Assembly: GCF_030247185.1 (NCBI RefSeq)
Contig: NC_080572.1
Span: 213,247,435 to 213,311,434 of the forward strand
Length of the DNA: 64,000 nucleotides
Source of the DNA: Malaya genurostris
Taxonomy: Eukaryota; Arthropoda; Insecta; Diptera; Culicidae
Reading direction: 5' to 3'
Below the pieces are notes generated by a model, which saw only the letters and a program-made list of their open reading frames with translations, was not told the DNA's origin and did no database searches. Both the position numbers and the translations under genes were made by a program. Below, in pieces: positions 22,811-35,118 of this stretch; position 1 is the stretch's first letter; the number at the start of each line of letters is the position of its first letter.

Positions 22811-22814
22811 TTAA

Positions 22815-23039
22815 GGGTTTAAATACACTTCAGCAATAGGATGTCAATACTTGACCTATTTGAAGGATTTTCAATAATTTTCGCATTTCAAATGAATTAT
22901 TACATACGAACCAATTCGCACCATTTTATTTTTCTACTAACGCAAAAGGTGATGGCACCCAGTCGACGCCGTTCTATTGACCAAATGCCATCATAAACAC
23001 ACGGGGAGGCATGAGATAGGAGCTTGTGAGCACTTAGTT
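22815..23039. other. Intronic, nothing recognised
   Basis: AT-rich, no feature identified. Confidence 0.4.
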
Positions 23040-23275
23040 ATGTCACCTTTTGACGACCAGAATTCAGAACCTGCATACTGGAACTGAATTCGGAATTTCA
23101 ATTTCTTTATTCTGGTTCGGAATTCAAGTTAATATTTCGGTTCTAGAACTTCTGGATTCTGAAAATGAGTTCAGTTTCATTAATATAGAATTCTGCGTCT
23201 GTTCCATTTTTCGAATGTAGTTCTTGAATTCAGTCTCAGTTTCTGAATCCTGGCCCAGAATCTTGATTCTTGTGT
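23040..23275. repeat. Degenerate AATTCAG / GAATTC minisatellite-like stretch
   Basis: Loose repetition of AATTCAGAACCTG, GGAACTGAATTCGG, GGTTCGGAATTC and TTCTGGATTCTGAAAATGAG. The same style occurs at 42.2-42.8 kb, where it is longer and interrupted by a LINE. Confidence 0.6.
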
Positions 23276-24689
23276 AGATAAATAAATGATGGCAAAAAGT
23301 CATCAACAGTTGTAAACATGGGATAAATTCCGAAAATCGGTTCTTATTAGGCCCATCAAAATATTTCCGAAAGTATTATGCGAAGGTTTTTCTCAAATGA
23401 CTATATAAATCCACAAAAAAAATACTATGAATATATTCTGCACTGACGAGTCTAAAACAAAACATAAAGAAATATTAAAATCGGTAATGTGCGCCTACAG
23501 CACAAAAATGGTTTATTTAGCCAAAACCTCTAAGTTATTGCTAGAATAAATACTTAATATCAGTCTTTCGTAAATTTAATATGCTCGAAGCGTAAATATT
23601 CATCTTGTATAGTTCAATGGACTATTAATTTATCCAAGAAAGTGTTCAACCAATATAAGCCGCACTTGAGAACTTGATTTCTCATTAATAATTGAAGAGA
23701 CTGTAGCACTTATGAAGACACACTGTGTCACTTGTGTTTCCTTTATTAAAAAATATCAAGGGCCTAAACACTGACTATCTCAAAAGTGTGGATTGCTTGA
23801 GATAGTCTATTTCTTTGAACTTTGTTTGCAAACTTTTTTGTTATGATTTGTTGCTTCACTGAAATTGGCCAACCCATCTCGACAAGATTAATTGATAGAT
23901 TCTCGTTTCCTTTCATCACTTGATTCTTCGCTGTGACGACAACAGCGTTCATTCTGGTCTGGCCCGGCAAGATTAATTTTCGGCACGTGTTAAAGTCCGG
24001 TTATAAATTAACAAGTTTGTTTTTTTCTCAGAAACGCGGGAATCAATTAGCACACTGAAATTGAAAGTTACTAAACTGCTTCATTTTTCTGCATGACAAA
24101 ATAAACGAAATTTTCTAGACAATTTACACGTTTGATTTTTGTCTTTCACAAGTCAACTACAGGAGCGTGGATTTTTGTTAGTCACGCAACAAAAGGAACT
24201 ATGAATAAAATGTTGTAAAATGCGTATAACTAAAAAGCTACCTAAAACCTGAAAAGCCTTTTTTTCGTAGATGAGTGCACAGATAAACAAAAATTCAATA
24301 CTGAGTCTGCTTAATTTCCGACTGACAGGTCAGGTGATCCTGCAGAAATCATCTTGATTGCAAAAACTCGTTATCCGATTAGCATCATACAACGTGACAG
24401 TACTGGGATTGTTACTCCCAATAAAAATCAAAAAACGTGCATGCGCCTTCATGGAGCATCATTTTGGATTACATATAAATAGGACTGAGCTGATGCCAAG
24501 CGTTTTGTTGGGAAATAATCCGATGATAATGATTCCAATCAGTTCAGTATATTCCAATCGGATACAGAGAGCTAAACGCAAAAATAGGCTGATCGTTGCC
24601 TTTCAGACATAGATAATGTTGCTATATCGATGGAAACAAAATATGTTAATCTAAAATTAATGTTCAAGTAAGGAATCCTGGACAAGTGT
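23276..24689. other. Intronic, nothing recognised
   Basis: About 1.4 kb with only short open frames lacking motifs. Confidence 0.4.
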
Positions 24690-25510
24690 AATAAATATCA
24701 GGTGAACAACTTTGCTTCCGCCGTTTTTTCCAAAGCTAAAAGCTTTATTGCGAAAAAGTTCTTACAGATGTATTACTCAAAGTATTGTCCGTGGCTAGCG
24801 ACCACTTTCTCCCATCTTTTCGGAAATTTTCGGATCCCGGCTCGAAAAAAGGAGTCCTCTTTTGACGCTATCCATAAAGCAATCCATTTTTCCAACTCTT
24901 CGAAGAATTGAATATGTTGATCTGCCAGGCCGTGTGCCATCGAAAGGAATAGGTGGAAGTCAAAAGGGGCGATATCTGGGGAATATGGCTTGTGGGGCAA
25001 GACTTCCCATTTCAGCGTTTCCAGGTACTTTTTGACCACTTTTGCGACGTGAGGCCGAGCATTGTCGTGTTGGAGGATGACTTTGTCATGTTGCTCTTGA
25101 TATTGTGGCCGCTTTTCTTTTACCGTGCGACTAAGGCGCATCAGTTGTGTTCGGTAGCAATCTCCTGTGATGGTTTCACCCGGTTTTAAGAGCTCGTAGT
25201 AAATCAATGCTTCTAGTTGTTCATCTTTGAAGGTTTTTTCTCTTCCACCACCATGTTTGTCTTCGACATCGAAATCAGCATTTTTAAAACGTTAAAACCA
25301 CTCCCGACACATTCTTTTACTCAGAGCAGCATCACCGTAAGTTTCTGAGAGCATTCGATGCGCTTCAGCTGCATTTTTTTCGAATTGTAACAGAAAAGTA
25401 AAACTTCCCGCAAATGGCGAGAATTGGGCACATAAACAGACATTTTCGAGCGTGAATAATACGAAAACAAGAACAACTGTCACTGTAACGGCGATGACAG
25501 TTCGTTAGGC
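24690..25510 (-). mobile_element. Mariner (DD34D) element, internally deleted, boundaries approximate
   Basis: The segment contains a mariner transposase fossil with a little flanking sequence on each side. AACAACTTTGCTTCCGCCG at 24706-24724 looks like the inner part of a mariner terminal repeat, but no matching inverted copy was found at the other end. The element may therefore be missing one terminus. Confidence 0.6.
24773..25443 (-). pseudogene. Mariner transposase, catalytic first Asp deleted
   Basis: The start codon is at 25441-25443 (MSVYVPNSRHL). Then come a frame break at the A7 run around 25374-25380, the N-terminal block NAAEAHRMLSETYGDAALS, a TAA at 25292-25294 in REWF*RFKN, and DVEDKHGGGREKTFKDEQLEAL. 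This jumps straight into YYELLKPGETITGD. About 130 codons holding the first catalytic Asp are missing. The second Asp (QHDNARPHVAK) and third (YSPDIAPFDFHLF) remain, 34 residues apart, the mariner DD34D spacing. The end, VASHGQYFE, is the usual mariner C-terminus. The remnant is about 223 codons against the usual 345. Confidence 0.85.
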
Positions 25511-25588
25511 ACTGTACACACTCACTTTAAAGGCAAAAATACATAGATGATCTATGTATTTTAACCAGCCTCCGCTGGTACAACCACA

Positions 25589-25695
25589 ATAATGTACACA
25601 ATAGGGCTGAGAAGTCAACACTTGTGAATGAGCACCCAACTTAAATCCTAATAATCTGAAATTAATTCATATTGCAATAAAAATACATTTGAAAA
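25589..25695 (+). mobile_element. 5'-truncated LINE 3' end, related to the 42.8-kb jockey element
   Basis: AATAGGGCTGAGAAGTCAAC, GAGCACCCAACTTAAATCC and TAATAATCTGAAATTAATTC parallel the last 120 bases of the LINE at 47100-47200 in the same order. It ends in an A-rich tail. This is a classic dead-on-arrival retrocopy of only the 3' UTR. Confidence 0.7.
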
Positions 25696-26317
25696 AATCT
25701 GATATTTGCCACTGATAGATGGAAAATTACACGATTGTGATATAATTATTTCTTGTTAAAGTTCCGAACAAAAACAATGGTATCAGTAATTCAACTTAAT
25801 TTTGAAGAGCTCCTGATAAAATGGATCAAGCGTTTGGTATTTAAACAGCAAAAGTTAAACAGGCTTACAATCAACCCTTGGATCGTTTCGTGACATGACA
25901 ATCGAGATTTCAGTACACCAAATGACGATTGGTCACATATTATTTTACATGTACTCTTCTAGAAACAAATTCTTACAAAAATTGCATAAAAATTCAATAA
26001 TTCTCTACGTTTCTGAGATTTCACGAACCGTCTCCCAATACTAATTTGTTAAGTTTGAAAAATTTTCAAACTTTGACCACCGGGTGGCACCATTTGCACA
26101 TGTTTGTTTTACATCAAGTTTTGCTTTGGGACATGCTCTTAGATGCGAAATGTTCCAGCAACTACCACTTGTTGTGACTCGATTCTCAACCAATATTTCA
26201 TATATTCACCAGGCACCCTAGTGTATATGCAATACTGTACGGATTGTGTGGCGAACGGTGACTTTTATACCTATCTAGCAAAACTGGGCGATTGATAAAC
26301 GATTTTCTTCAACTAAA
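25696..26317. other. Intronic, nothing recognised
   Basis: AT-rich spacer. Confidence 0.4.
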
Positions 26318-26902
26318 AAACCTGTTTGATCCACCCAGTAATTATATCTAGGTATATTATATAACATGTTTTCATGAATATTATTAAAAGATTCTTAAAA
26401 GACACTTTTCATGGAATCTTGAATAACAACAAAAAAGTTTGTTTGGGCATAACCTTTTCAATTTAATAAATATTTTGAGCCAAGCTAAGAGAAATTGTTC
26501 GGTTTTTTCGTTGGTTCTCTAAATGACGTTTTAAACAAACTTCACCCTGTTGTTCTGCAACCGGAAGTCAAATCCAAATGAAATGCTAAATGAAGGCTAG
26601 TGCAATGCTAAATCCGATACACTTCTAGATACAATCACTGAAGAAGGATGTAATTAACATCCGAAAAAACGAATCTGTATTATTACGTATGTTATACTTC
26701 GTATTTTAACGTATGTAACGTTAATGGAATTCAATGGTATTTCGAATTAGTACTTCCAAAAGTCAATAGCAATCGATGTGCCCGTAAAGCCTTTCATTTG
26801 AGTCTAAGTTTGTGAAAATCGACCCAACCGCGAAAATGAAGAGAGTTCCGTTTGTTGAGGTTTTGACCACTATTTCTGATACTTGGGAAATGAGAAATTT
26901 CC

Positions 26903-27116
26903 CGGGTTGGTGGATCAATGCATAGGGCGCTTGTCTTACAAACCAGTTGTCGTATGTTCGAGACCCGGCCTGGAAGGATTCTTAGTGTCAGTAGAATCAT
27001 AGCACCAGCCATGCAATGGTTCGTTCTGTACACTCTGAATCGGCTGCGAAGTCTGTTGAAACAGAAGGTCAAATTCCACTACAGGAATGTAATACCAAGG
27101 CTTTCCTTTTTTGAAG
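26903..27116 (+). mobile_element. tRNA-derived SINE (second family)
   Basis: It starts GGGTTGGTGGATCAATGC, has a B-box-like TATGTTCGAGACCC at about 26951, and continues with GGATTCTTAGTGTCAGTAG and TCTGTTGAAACAGAAGG. It ends AAGGCTTTCC with a T-rich tail. A 5'-truncated inverted copy lies 0.8 kb away. It differs from the SINE at 3.68 kb. Confidence 0.7.
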
Positions 27117-27893
27117 TCAAATTTAGAAATCCGTTGGTTGCATTTTAAGTCACTGATTGAAATTTCATACACACTTCACTCTGTATTTTCGGAACCGGAA
27201 GCCGAATCCGAACAAAATTCTACACCAGCTAATTGAAAATGGTACCCGGATGAAATTCGGTTGGGATGTATGGGATGGGACCTTTCATGTGAAGCTGAAC
27301 CTCAGCTTATGAAAATTGGACCAGCAGCCTCTGAGGAAATCGGCAGGCAATTTTTTTATTTGTTGCACATTTTACCTCGTCACTCCGGAATCGGTGAGCG
27401 GATACGGATAAAATTCAATAGCAGGCTATGGAACTATAGGGTCTCTCATTTGAATGCAAGTTGAAAAAAATAGGTTAAGCAGTCTCTGAGAAAATTGATT
27501 GAACTTTTTCCAATTCTTTTGAGCATTTTATCCCGTTACTCCCGATGGTCAATCCGGATTAAATTTAGTAGCAGGAGGCCCGATTAGATGTGATCATCAA
27601 ACTGTATGAAATTTTTATATTATAAATAACAAAAAACGTATCTGATTTTGATATAGAATCACTATGGATTGTTGTTAAAATATCAAGATTTTATATCAAA
27701 CGTTTGTATCGATTTTATTTGATTACATATAAGATTGTTTTTTATGTAAAATATTATTCTTGTATTTTAATCTGTTTTGAGTTGAGTATCACAAATTGTA
27801 GTAAATTTACCTTCTCTTTCAGTAAGCGAAAAATGTTAATTTCACTATGATATTCAAAACACAAAATATTTTGATCATAGTTTTATACATCAA

Positions 27894-28033
27894 GCAAAGT
27901 CTTGGCATCAAATTCCTTTTGTGGAATTTGGCCTTTCTGTTTCAACAGACTTCTCAGCCGAATCTTAGTGTACAGAATCATTGCATGGCAGATATTATGG
28001 ATCCTACTGACACTAAGAATCCTTCCAGATCGA
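27894..28033 (-). mobile_element. 5'-truncated SINE copy with 15-bp target-site duplication
   Basis: AGTTTTATACATCAA flanks it on both sides (27879-27893 and 28034-28048). The insert, read on the minus strand, matches the second half of the SINE at 26903-27116, from CTGGAAGGATTCTTAGTG to CCAAGACTTTGC. Truncation at the 5' end and a 15-bp duplication are hallmarks of LINE-mediated retroposition. Confidence 0.85.
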
Positions 28034-28379
28034 AGTTTTATACATCAATAAATACCATTATTGACAAATCAAATTTTCATATCAATTATCTGTCTTGATA
28101 TATATTATATAAAAACGAACTATAATTTTAAGATAATTCCGATGTGGTTTTCTGATCAGGTATGGAACCAAGAGACCTGTCATTTGAATCTAAGTAAGTG
28201 AAAATCGGTTCATACATCTAAGAAAAAATGAAGAGCATATTTTCGTAACATACAAACCGACATTTTGTGTACTCAACGAACTGAGTCGAATAGTATTTGA
28301 CATTCGGCCTTCCGAACCTCGACTAAAAAGTCGGTTTCCACTGTGATTGCATAGCCTTTCTATATGAGAAAGGCAACAC

Positions 28380-28630
28380 AGACGGCGCAGAAGTTAAACG
28401 TTAGTGGACAAGCTATTTATGATCGTCTACATGCAGGCAGGCAGATTCTGGTGGGAAAATGGTTTCCTAATGAGCTGAATAATATTCAGCAGGAAAAGTT
28501 GAAACCGGTGATAGCAGAAAAAGTGATATTGGAAGAGAGATGAGAAATGGATCAACCATCAACCATCGACATCAACTGGCAAACCTTATCGCTTCGGAAA
28601 GAAAACGATGCCATAAATGAAAGCCGTGAA
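28380..28630 (+). pseudogene. Mariner transposase fragment (central region)
   Basis: Read on the plus strand: TAQKLNVSGQAIYDRL, then GKWFPNELNNIQQEKLK. After a stop and frame change comes a stretch whose bases around 28552-28614 fit the mariner PGQPST...KPNRFGKK region. Block order and content match mariner-type transposases between the helix-turn-helix and the second Asp. The first catalytic motif is deleted. It lies directly after the end of repeat copy F. Confidence 0.6.
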
Positions 28631-29131
28631 ATGTTGAAACATGTCTTCACGTGAGTTATCGCTCATGATATCAATCATCATGCTCATGAAATCATGAATA
28701 ACAAGGCATGATTTCATAAAAAGAGAAGTTTTCACTCATGGCAGCGGCAATGGATTTTTATCCGTGTGGTATTTTTGATGTGATGAAATGATGGAAAATA
28801 TGCGTAGTTATCGAAGGCAACTATTGAAGGGTTTTTTATTAAGAGGTGAGTTTTGGATTTTCAAAGAAATACAGTATTTTCTACGATAAATGATCAGGTG
28901 TTTATTTCAATGTGAAGAGACAGATATGGCATTTTTAACGAAAAAAAATCAGCCAAATGACCACCACGGTATAACGTATACGCTTACATGACCATATCAT
29001 TTTCATGAAATTTTCGATCGCCAAATCTCTAAGTGGCTGCTGTATGTCCTCAACAGCTTCTCGAATTCCATCTTTGAGCTCCATTCACGTAGTTACAACG
29101 GAAGAAGTTACAAAGTGTTAAATCTTAGGAT
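28631..29131. other. Intronic, nothing recognised
   Basis: AT-rich spacer with no feature that I can assign. Confidence 0.4.
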
Positions 29132-29850
29132 CTCAGGGGGGGGGGTCTCAGATAAAAAATAATGTTACTGAGAATTACTTATGTACCTAATTCTCGGTGT
29201 GCCTTTTACCGGCGTTTTAAACAGACACTTTCATCTTTTCCGTGGCTGTCGGTAACATTTAGAATACTTTCCTTCAAAATTAGATACAAGTTTTCGTTTC
29301 GATATGTCATCGTGCTAATTTTGATCTTTGTTTTCCATGTCGTCGTATGATCATTTGTTTGTCATTTCCAGCTAATTTTGCAAATGGGTGACTCTTCAAT
29401 ATGTTGAAATTTGGATGCCAAAACTTTTGTAATGCTTTTCAACACCTATAACTTACAAAAAAGTAACACATGTAACACTTCGTGACGCCTGTAATTCACA
29501 AAAGAGTAACGCATGCAATTTCTACAACTTTGTTACACCTAAAAATTTTAACAGAGTAACACATGTCACGCTTCGTAACGCCTGTAACTTACAAAAAGTA
29601 ACGCTTCGTTATGTCTGTAACTTACAAAATGTAATATTCATAACTCCTAAAACTTACTGAAAAATAACGCGTTACGATGCGTCTATAACTCATAAAAAGT
29701 AACGTATGTAACGCTTAGTAACCATTATAACTTACAAAAAATAACGCATGTAACGATACATAACGCCTATAACTTTTTAAAAAAAGTAACGCGTGTAACG
29801 CTTTGTAACGCCTATAACCTACAAAACAGTAAGGTTTTCGCATCGTAATC
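29132..29850 (+). repeat. CGTTAC minisatellite element, copy 1 (inverted partner at 40.99-41.77 kb)
   Basis: It starts with a G run and GGTCTCAGATAAAAAAT, then GAATTACTTATGTACC and TAATTCTCGGTG. About ten units of a degenerate 40-50-bp repeat (TAACGCCTGTAACTTACAAA and AAAGTAACGCATG) run from 29417 to 29840. The same blocks in reverse complement and reverse order lie at 41.0-41.77 kb. Here about 200 bp of unrelated sequence separates the terminal block from the array. Confidence 0.75.
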
Positions 29851-30049
29851 ACAAAAAAATCTACAATTCTAAAAGTTGTATATGAGAAAAGACACTTCTT
29901 CTAAAAGTTGTAACTGGGAAAAGAATTATAAAGTATTCATTCGAAACATCAGCTGGATGAAAAAATCTCATATACCTCATACGCTAGCTATACTCAATGA
30001 ACACTTGAACCCTTAAATAGAATGATTGGTAACTCTTGACGCTCGATTA

Positions 30050-30370
30050 TCGTCACCGCAGTCTCAACGAGAACCTGCGATCGAGTGTCGTAGATAGCGG
30101 TTCCCTTGTGTCTCCGAATTGGATCTCTAACAAAGGACCTTGAAAAGAGTAAACAGAAGCATTCATCATTCGTATATCGACTATCGGATCTAGTCCTAGC
30201 TGATGTGCAATTTCAGCCATGGCTCGTGGCTCGGTAACGTCAACGTCGCTATCTTGACAGTAATCAATTAAAAACCCAATTATTCATTCTGTCACAGGCC
30301 ATCCCATCAACGCAATAGGTTTTGTTTTTGCCACGAGATATTTCAACACGTGACTGATCAAGCTAACGGG
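30050..30370 (-). pseudogene. Protein-like relic of unknown family
   Basis: The minus strand reads a continuous protein-like frame from about 30359 to a stop at 30052-30054. Only one internal stop (TGA near 30284) breaks it. Recognisable pieces are HVLKYLVAKTKPIALMGWP, DYCQDSDVDVTEPRAMAEIA, HQLGLDPIVDIRMMNAS and SFQGPLLEIQFGDTREPLS. Composition is that of a folded soluble protein, unlike random AT-rich intron, with balanced third positions. I do not recognise the family. It could be a retroposed gene piece, a transposon gene or an integrated viral fragment. No neighbour supports any of these. Confidence 0.45.
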
Positions 30371-30880
30371 ATACAAATTATGGGGTTATATGTAGTTGTC
30401 CTATTGTTTTCAATTATCGTTTAGAAGTTTGAGTTTCTATTACTATTACCATTATAAATAAACACCAAACAATTTCTCTTATATGAAAGCATTTCTTTGA
30501 TAATGTGCTTTAGTTATCACAAACAAATATTGATTTAAAATTATAACATGATGCGTTTATCGAGTGACCTTTCTCATCATTGTTGTCGTATACTAAGCGG
30601 GTTCTTTCCAAAGCACCCAGGAGATTGAAAATAATGATACAAAAACGTTATAACCTTACCCTTTTAGAAAGGTCATTTTCGATAACTAATTTTCTTCCCC
30701 TAATTAGAAGCTCTGAACAAAAATTTTCTGATAAATGTTCACCCGAATTATTTCCTTTTAAAACAATAGAAACTCAAGGAAATTCAATCAAGTTGTGAAC
30801 CCGTTAATTCTTGGTTACCCCTTGCTTCCGTTTTCACGTGTAATGACCTTCCGTCTATAAAAAAACAGGTAACCACGTTA
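30371..30880. other. Intronic, nothing recognised
   Basis: AT-rich spacer. Confidence 0.4.
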
Positions 30881-31430
30881 TTTATTCAGCTGTAGCAAAA
30901 AGAAACACGGCAGAATAATATATGACACTTTTCCGTCAGGAAATTACACTCTTTATTTGTCAACATCTTCCTCCAATCTCATGGGCAAACAATAGTCCCG
31001 CTTTCCGTTTATCGATAGGACCAGGCCGTGCTGGTGAAGGATTGGTAGCTTTCGAAATTTGCCTTCAAGAATCGCCAAGTTCGACCGATGATGCCACTTC
31101 GTCTCACAGCATCAGCCCGGGTGATTGGTTTCCTGCCAATTGAGATGGGAGCTGCCATTTTTTCTGCGCACCCCGCACGACAACAAATAAAAATAAATTG
31201 ATTAAATTTTCACTTCACCACGACCGTTCGTCGGCTCTAGGCACAAGCCACAAAGGGCAAATGACAGCTTTACTTACGGTGGGCTGGTCGGTGAAACAGC
31301 GTGCTGTGAACTGAAATGATTCCGACTGATGCGACGGTGGATGACCGAACGGGCTTAGTTTGAGATAGTTGTTAATTGACTCTGAGAGGCAGGCAAAAAC
31401 ACGGAAACGTCGTCGGCACTACTCATACAG
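30881..31430. promoter_or_regulatory. GC-richer intronic island, possible regulatory element
   Basis: This 550-bp patch has visibly more G and C than its surroundings (GGACCAGGCCGTGCTGG, CAGCATCAGCCCGGGTG, GATGCGACGGTGGATGACC) and no similarity to any repeat in the window. A 73-codon open frame (30922-31143) lacks splice-flanked structure. Single-copy GC-rich islands in large first introns are often enhancers or conserved elements. That is inference only. Confidence 0.25.
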
Positions 31431-32100
31431 GGCAATTGTACCTACAGTTATCTCACTAGTTAAGGCATCAACGGTACCAACACAGTCTTTGCTTCGGCTT
31501 TAGGAAACAAAATCACTACAAAATTTCAGTAAAATGACGGGAATAAGTTTTTAAACGAAGCAACCGATTTTCATACCAACACACTCAAAGGGTATATGCA
31601 TCTGACAGAGACGGTGGATCTCATTTTGATTGATTAATTTAGTAGATGAGATGAATATGTGTGCAGTTACCACTGGTGCTACAACTTGGAATAATATGAA
31701 TCGCTTAACGCATATAGCAGCCGCTCGTTAGAATAAACAATTCTCTCGTCATTGAAGAACACTTCCGTAGAGTAGAATGCTTTAGTAAGCAAAATGTCGA
31801 AATCCTTCGACAACTATTCATCCCTTCCTCAACTATTTATTCAGTTTCAGATACTGAAGATGCCTACAATTAGTAGGTAAAATACGTATCTGTTCAGAAT
31901 ACGATTATTGAACTCAAAGAAAAAAGTTTTTCGAAAAACAACGAGTTTAGCCTGAAAGTTATACAAACGATTTTGCATAAAACATAATAGCAGTCTAGTT
32001 ATTATTGAAACATGTGAACATCAATTTTAAATTTTATCAGTATCTAACGAGAAAAATCGATTGGAAAAATAAAAGGCGAATACAACTATGTAATGAAAAC
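31431..32100. other. Intronic, nothing recognised
   Basis: AT-rich, no assignable feature. Confidence 0.4.
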
Positions 32101-32165
32101 CGCGAAAATGTTACCGCAGAGACGGGACGCGAACCCGTAGCTAGCTCCTATTCGAGGAAATTGTT
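32101..32165 (-). repeat. tRNA-like 3' half (SINE or tRNA pseudogene)
   Basis: The minus strand has a good T arm (ACGGG, loop TTCGCGT, CCCGT) followed by CTCTGCGGT as an acceptor-like strand. No convincing D arm or matching 5' acceptor precedes it, so an intact tRNA gene is unlikely. Confidence 0.4.
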
Positions 32166-32264
32166 TTTCAAATTAAACATGCTCGGTTCTTCTAGTCAAA
32201 TAGGCTGTTTTTTCATTTGTTTCCACACGCAGGGTAATTTATTTGGCTACTTTTCTGGTTCCGG

Positions 32265-33240
<976 letters not shown>

Positions 33241-33929
33241 CTGGTTTTAATTACATAGTTGCATTCGCATGTAATTTTTTTAATCTGTTTTCCTCGTTAA
33301 ATACTAATCAATTTTAAAGCTAGGTCAAGGTGGCTCTACGTCTTAACAAAACTAAATCAAATCATTGAACAGCAGTGTTAAAGAAAATTGGCCTGTAACC
33401 AATTTGTACCTTTGCCCCTTTTATTTATTTTATTCAGTGTCACAAGGATGTCCAAAGGAAACTGGTAAACTGAGACTTGTCCACATCGATTTGAAGTAAC
33501 TTTAAATATATTTCTAGCGTTTACTCCTAAAACCTATTTCGAAAGCACTGATATTTCAAATCATTCGAACGCAATGCATTATTCTTCGATCATCATTTAT
33601 CAACAATTATTCATTGAACCCGTTCCTGGTTTCTGAATATTATCGATGAATCGGAAATCGCCATATTGGATAATAAAACGAGTTAAAATATCGTTTTGTG
33701 ACATCTACTCATTGAACCCGTTCCGATATCTACTTATCAATTCCGTTCCGAAAATACCTATATTTTTAGATATTGAAGCGAATGTCGAAAAAAGTCATCT
33801 TTGATTTTGACTTAAAACATCCTTCTCCGGCATATACTAATCATTTTAATTTTAAAAATATCCATTACATTATATCTAACAGTATACGAAAGGAAAACTT
33901 ATCTACTTTCAATATTCCAGACAATGTAA
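33241..33929. other. Intronic, nothing recognised
   Basis: The only oddity is a repeated CATTGAACCCGTTCC at about 33614 and 33711. Confidence 0.4.
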
Positions 33930-34215
33930 AAATTTTCACGTAACAAATTCGACGTAAACTTTTTTACGTACACAGTTCGAAAAAATCTTGTGATTTTACG
34001 TCTCATAAGATGCACATAAATAGAGGGTCGTATTTCACCCGAATGTATATTCAAGAACATGGAAAATTGTGTGATTTGAAAATTACATGGATTAAAATCA
34101 GGTTGGGATAAAAAACAAAAGATCGATAGAAACAGCGCGACTTGAACCGATAAACATTAGATCACAAAGCACGCCATTATTGAATTGAGCCACAGATGCT
34201 CGTATCTACTTGAAA
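33930..34215 (-). mobile_element. tRNA-like MITE family member (GCACATAAATGGAGCGTC type)
   Basis: It contains CATAAGATGCACATAAATAG with AGGGTCGTATTTCACC, then TTCAAGAACATGGAAAATTG and AAAATTACATGG. It ends with a minus-strand tRNA-like block (GCGACTTGAACCGATAAAC, TTAGATCACAAAGCACG, TTGAATTGAGCCACAGA). The same modules recur at 36.06, 51.58 and 54.04 kb on the opposite strand. Confidence 0.6.
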
Positions 34216-34871
34216 AATAATTGATACACATGAATCCATACATCGGCACTTTTTAGTCGAGTGCACATTACACTCGGAGCTTGTAAAATTGGACAAGTTA
34301 AGTAGTTATGAATTGTAACATTTTGTCACCTGTAAAGTTCATAATTCCTTTCTATGTAACATATTTCAAATTACGCTTACGTGTACTACGCTTTATTTTT
34401 ACGCAAAACCTGGGTTTAAATTTGATTTTATAACAAAGTGAGGTTAAAATTGATAATAACGTCGCATTATTCAATTAACTGGACTATTATTTGCAAAATT
34501 TGTTCTATCATATCTTTCCAAAAATAATACCCGAGTTCGTAATTCGCGGCTAGACATTTAAATATTTAATAGCATTAATAGTAAAGCGTTGAGAAATAAT
34601 GTCATTAAAAAACATTTCAAGATTGCCACATTCTATAAGTGTTTGTATATTGGAAGAAATTGTTTCTGGATCGATTCAATGCGTAAATGTTGCAATGGAT
34701 TAAATTTCTCAAAAATAAAATATTTCCTGTTCACACGCATATGATTTATCCATCTATCTTTTATTACTCTGAAGATGCACTGTAAATTTATCGTTGTTTT
34801 ATATCGTCTCAATATTTTGGGTTCTAACGCTGGAGCTCTTTTCGCAGTGTTATGAATCGGCAATTAACTAC

Positions 34872-35118
34872 ACACTTAGAAAAATTTACATCTTAATGCA
34901 CATAAAAGGAGCGTCGCGATTCACTTACATTCACAATTCAAAGCATGTAAAGATAAGTCATATCATTAACTTCACAGTCCATTTAGTTGAAGTTTACATT
35001 GATAGAGATACAACATTTATTTTTACACGTTAATAGATGTAATATTTCATCATCAACGAAGAAATTACGACATACTTGAATTTACGCCAAGCGTAAATTT
35101 AATTTTCTCTAAGGGTGT
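34872..35118 (+). mobile_element. Short MITE of the same family with terminal inverted repeats
   Basis: The left end, ACACTTAGAAAAATTTACAT, and the right end, CGTAAATTTAATTTTCTCTA followed by AGGGTGTA, are imperfect inverted repeats. Inside are CTTAATGCACATAAAAGGAG and CGTCGCG. It is about 247 bp with no coding potential. Confidence 0.6.

Larger units (their letters stand above)
26318..28375 (-). repeat. GGAACCGG-type dispersed repeat, copy F, enlarged by SINE insertions
   Basis: The left terminus is CCTGTTTGATCCACCCAG. The right terminus is TGATTGCATAGCCTTTC followed by TATATGAGAAAGGC. Cores include CAACCGGAAGTCAAATCC (26560) and GGAACCGGAAGCCGAATCC (27190). Two SINE copies lie inside, which explains the unusual length of 2.06 kb. 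The central 27.6-27.9 kb is very AT-rich. Confidence 0.65.

Noticed and set aside
24470..24520. TATAAATAG at 24475 as a second core promoter
   Set aside because: No initiator at the required distance, unlike the site at 52034.
29405..29850. CRISPR-like array
   Set aside because: The units are contiguous degenerate minisatellite repeats without unique spacers, in an animal genome.
30922..31143. 73-codon frame in the GC-richer island
   Set aside because: Composition alone favours an open frame; no splice-site pair fits an exon of the host gene here.
32101..32165. Functional tRNA gene on the minus strand
   Set aside because: Only the T arm is convincing; the 5' half is missing.
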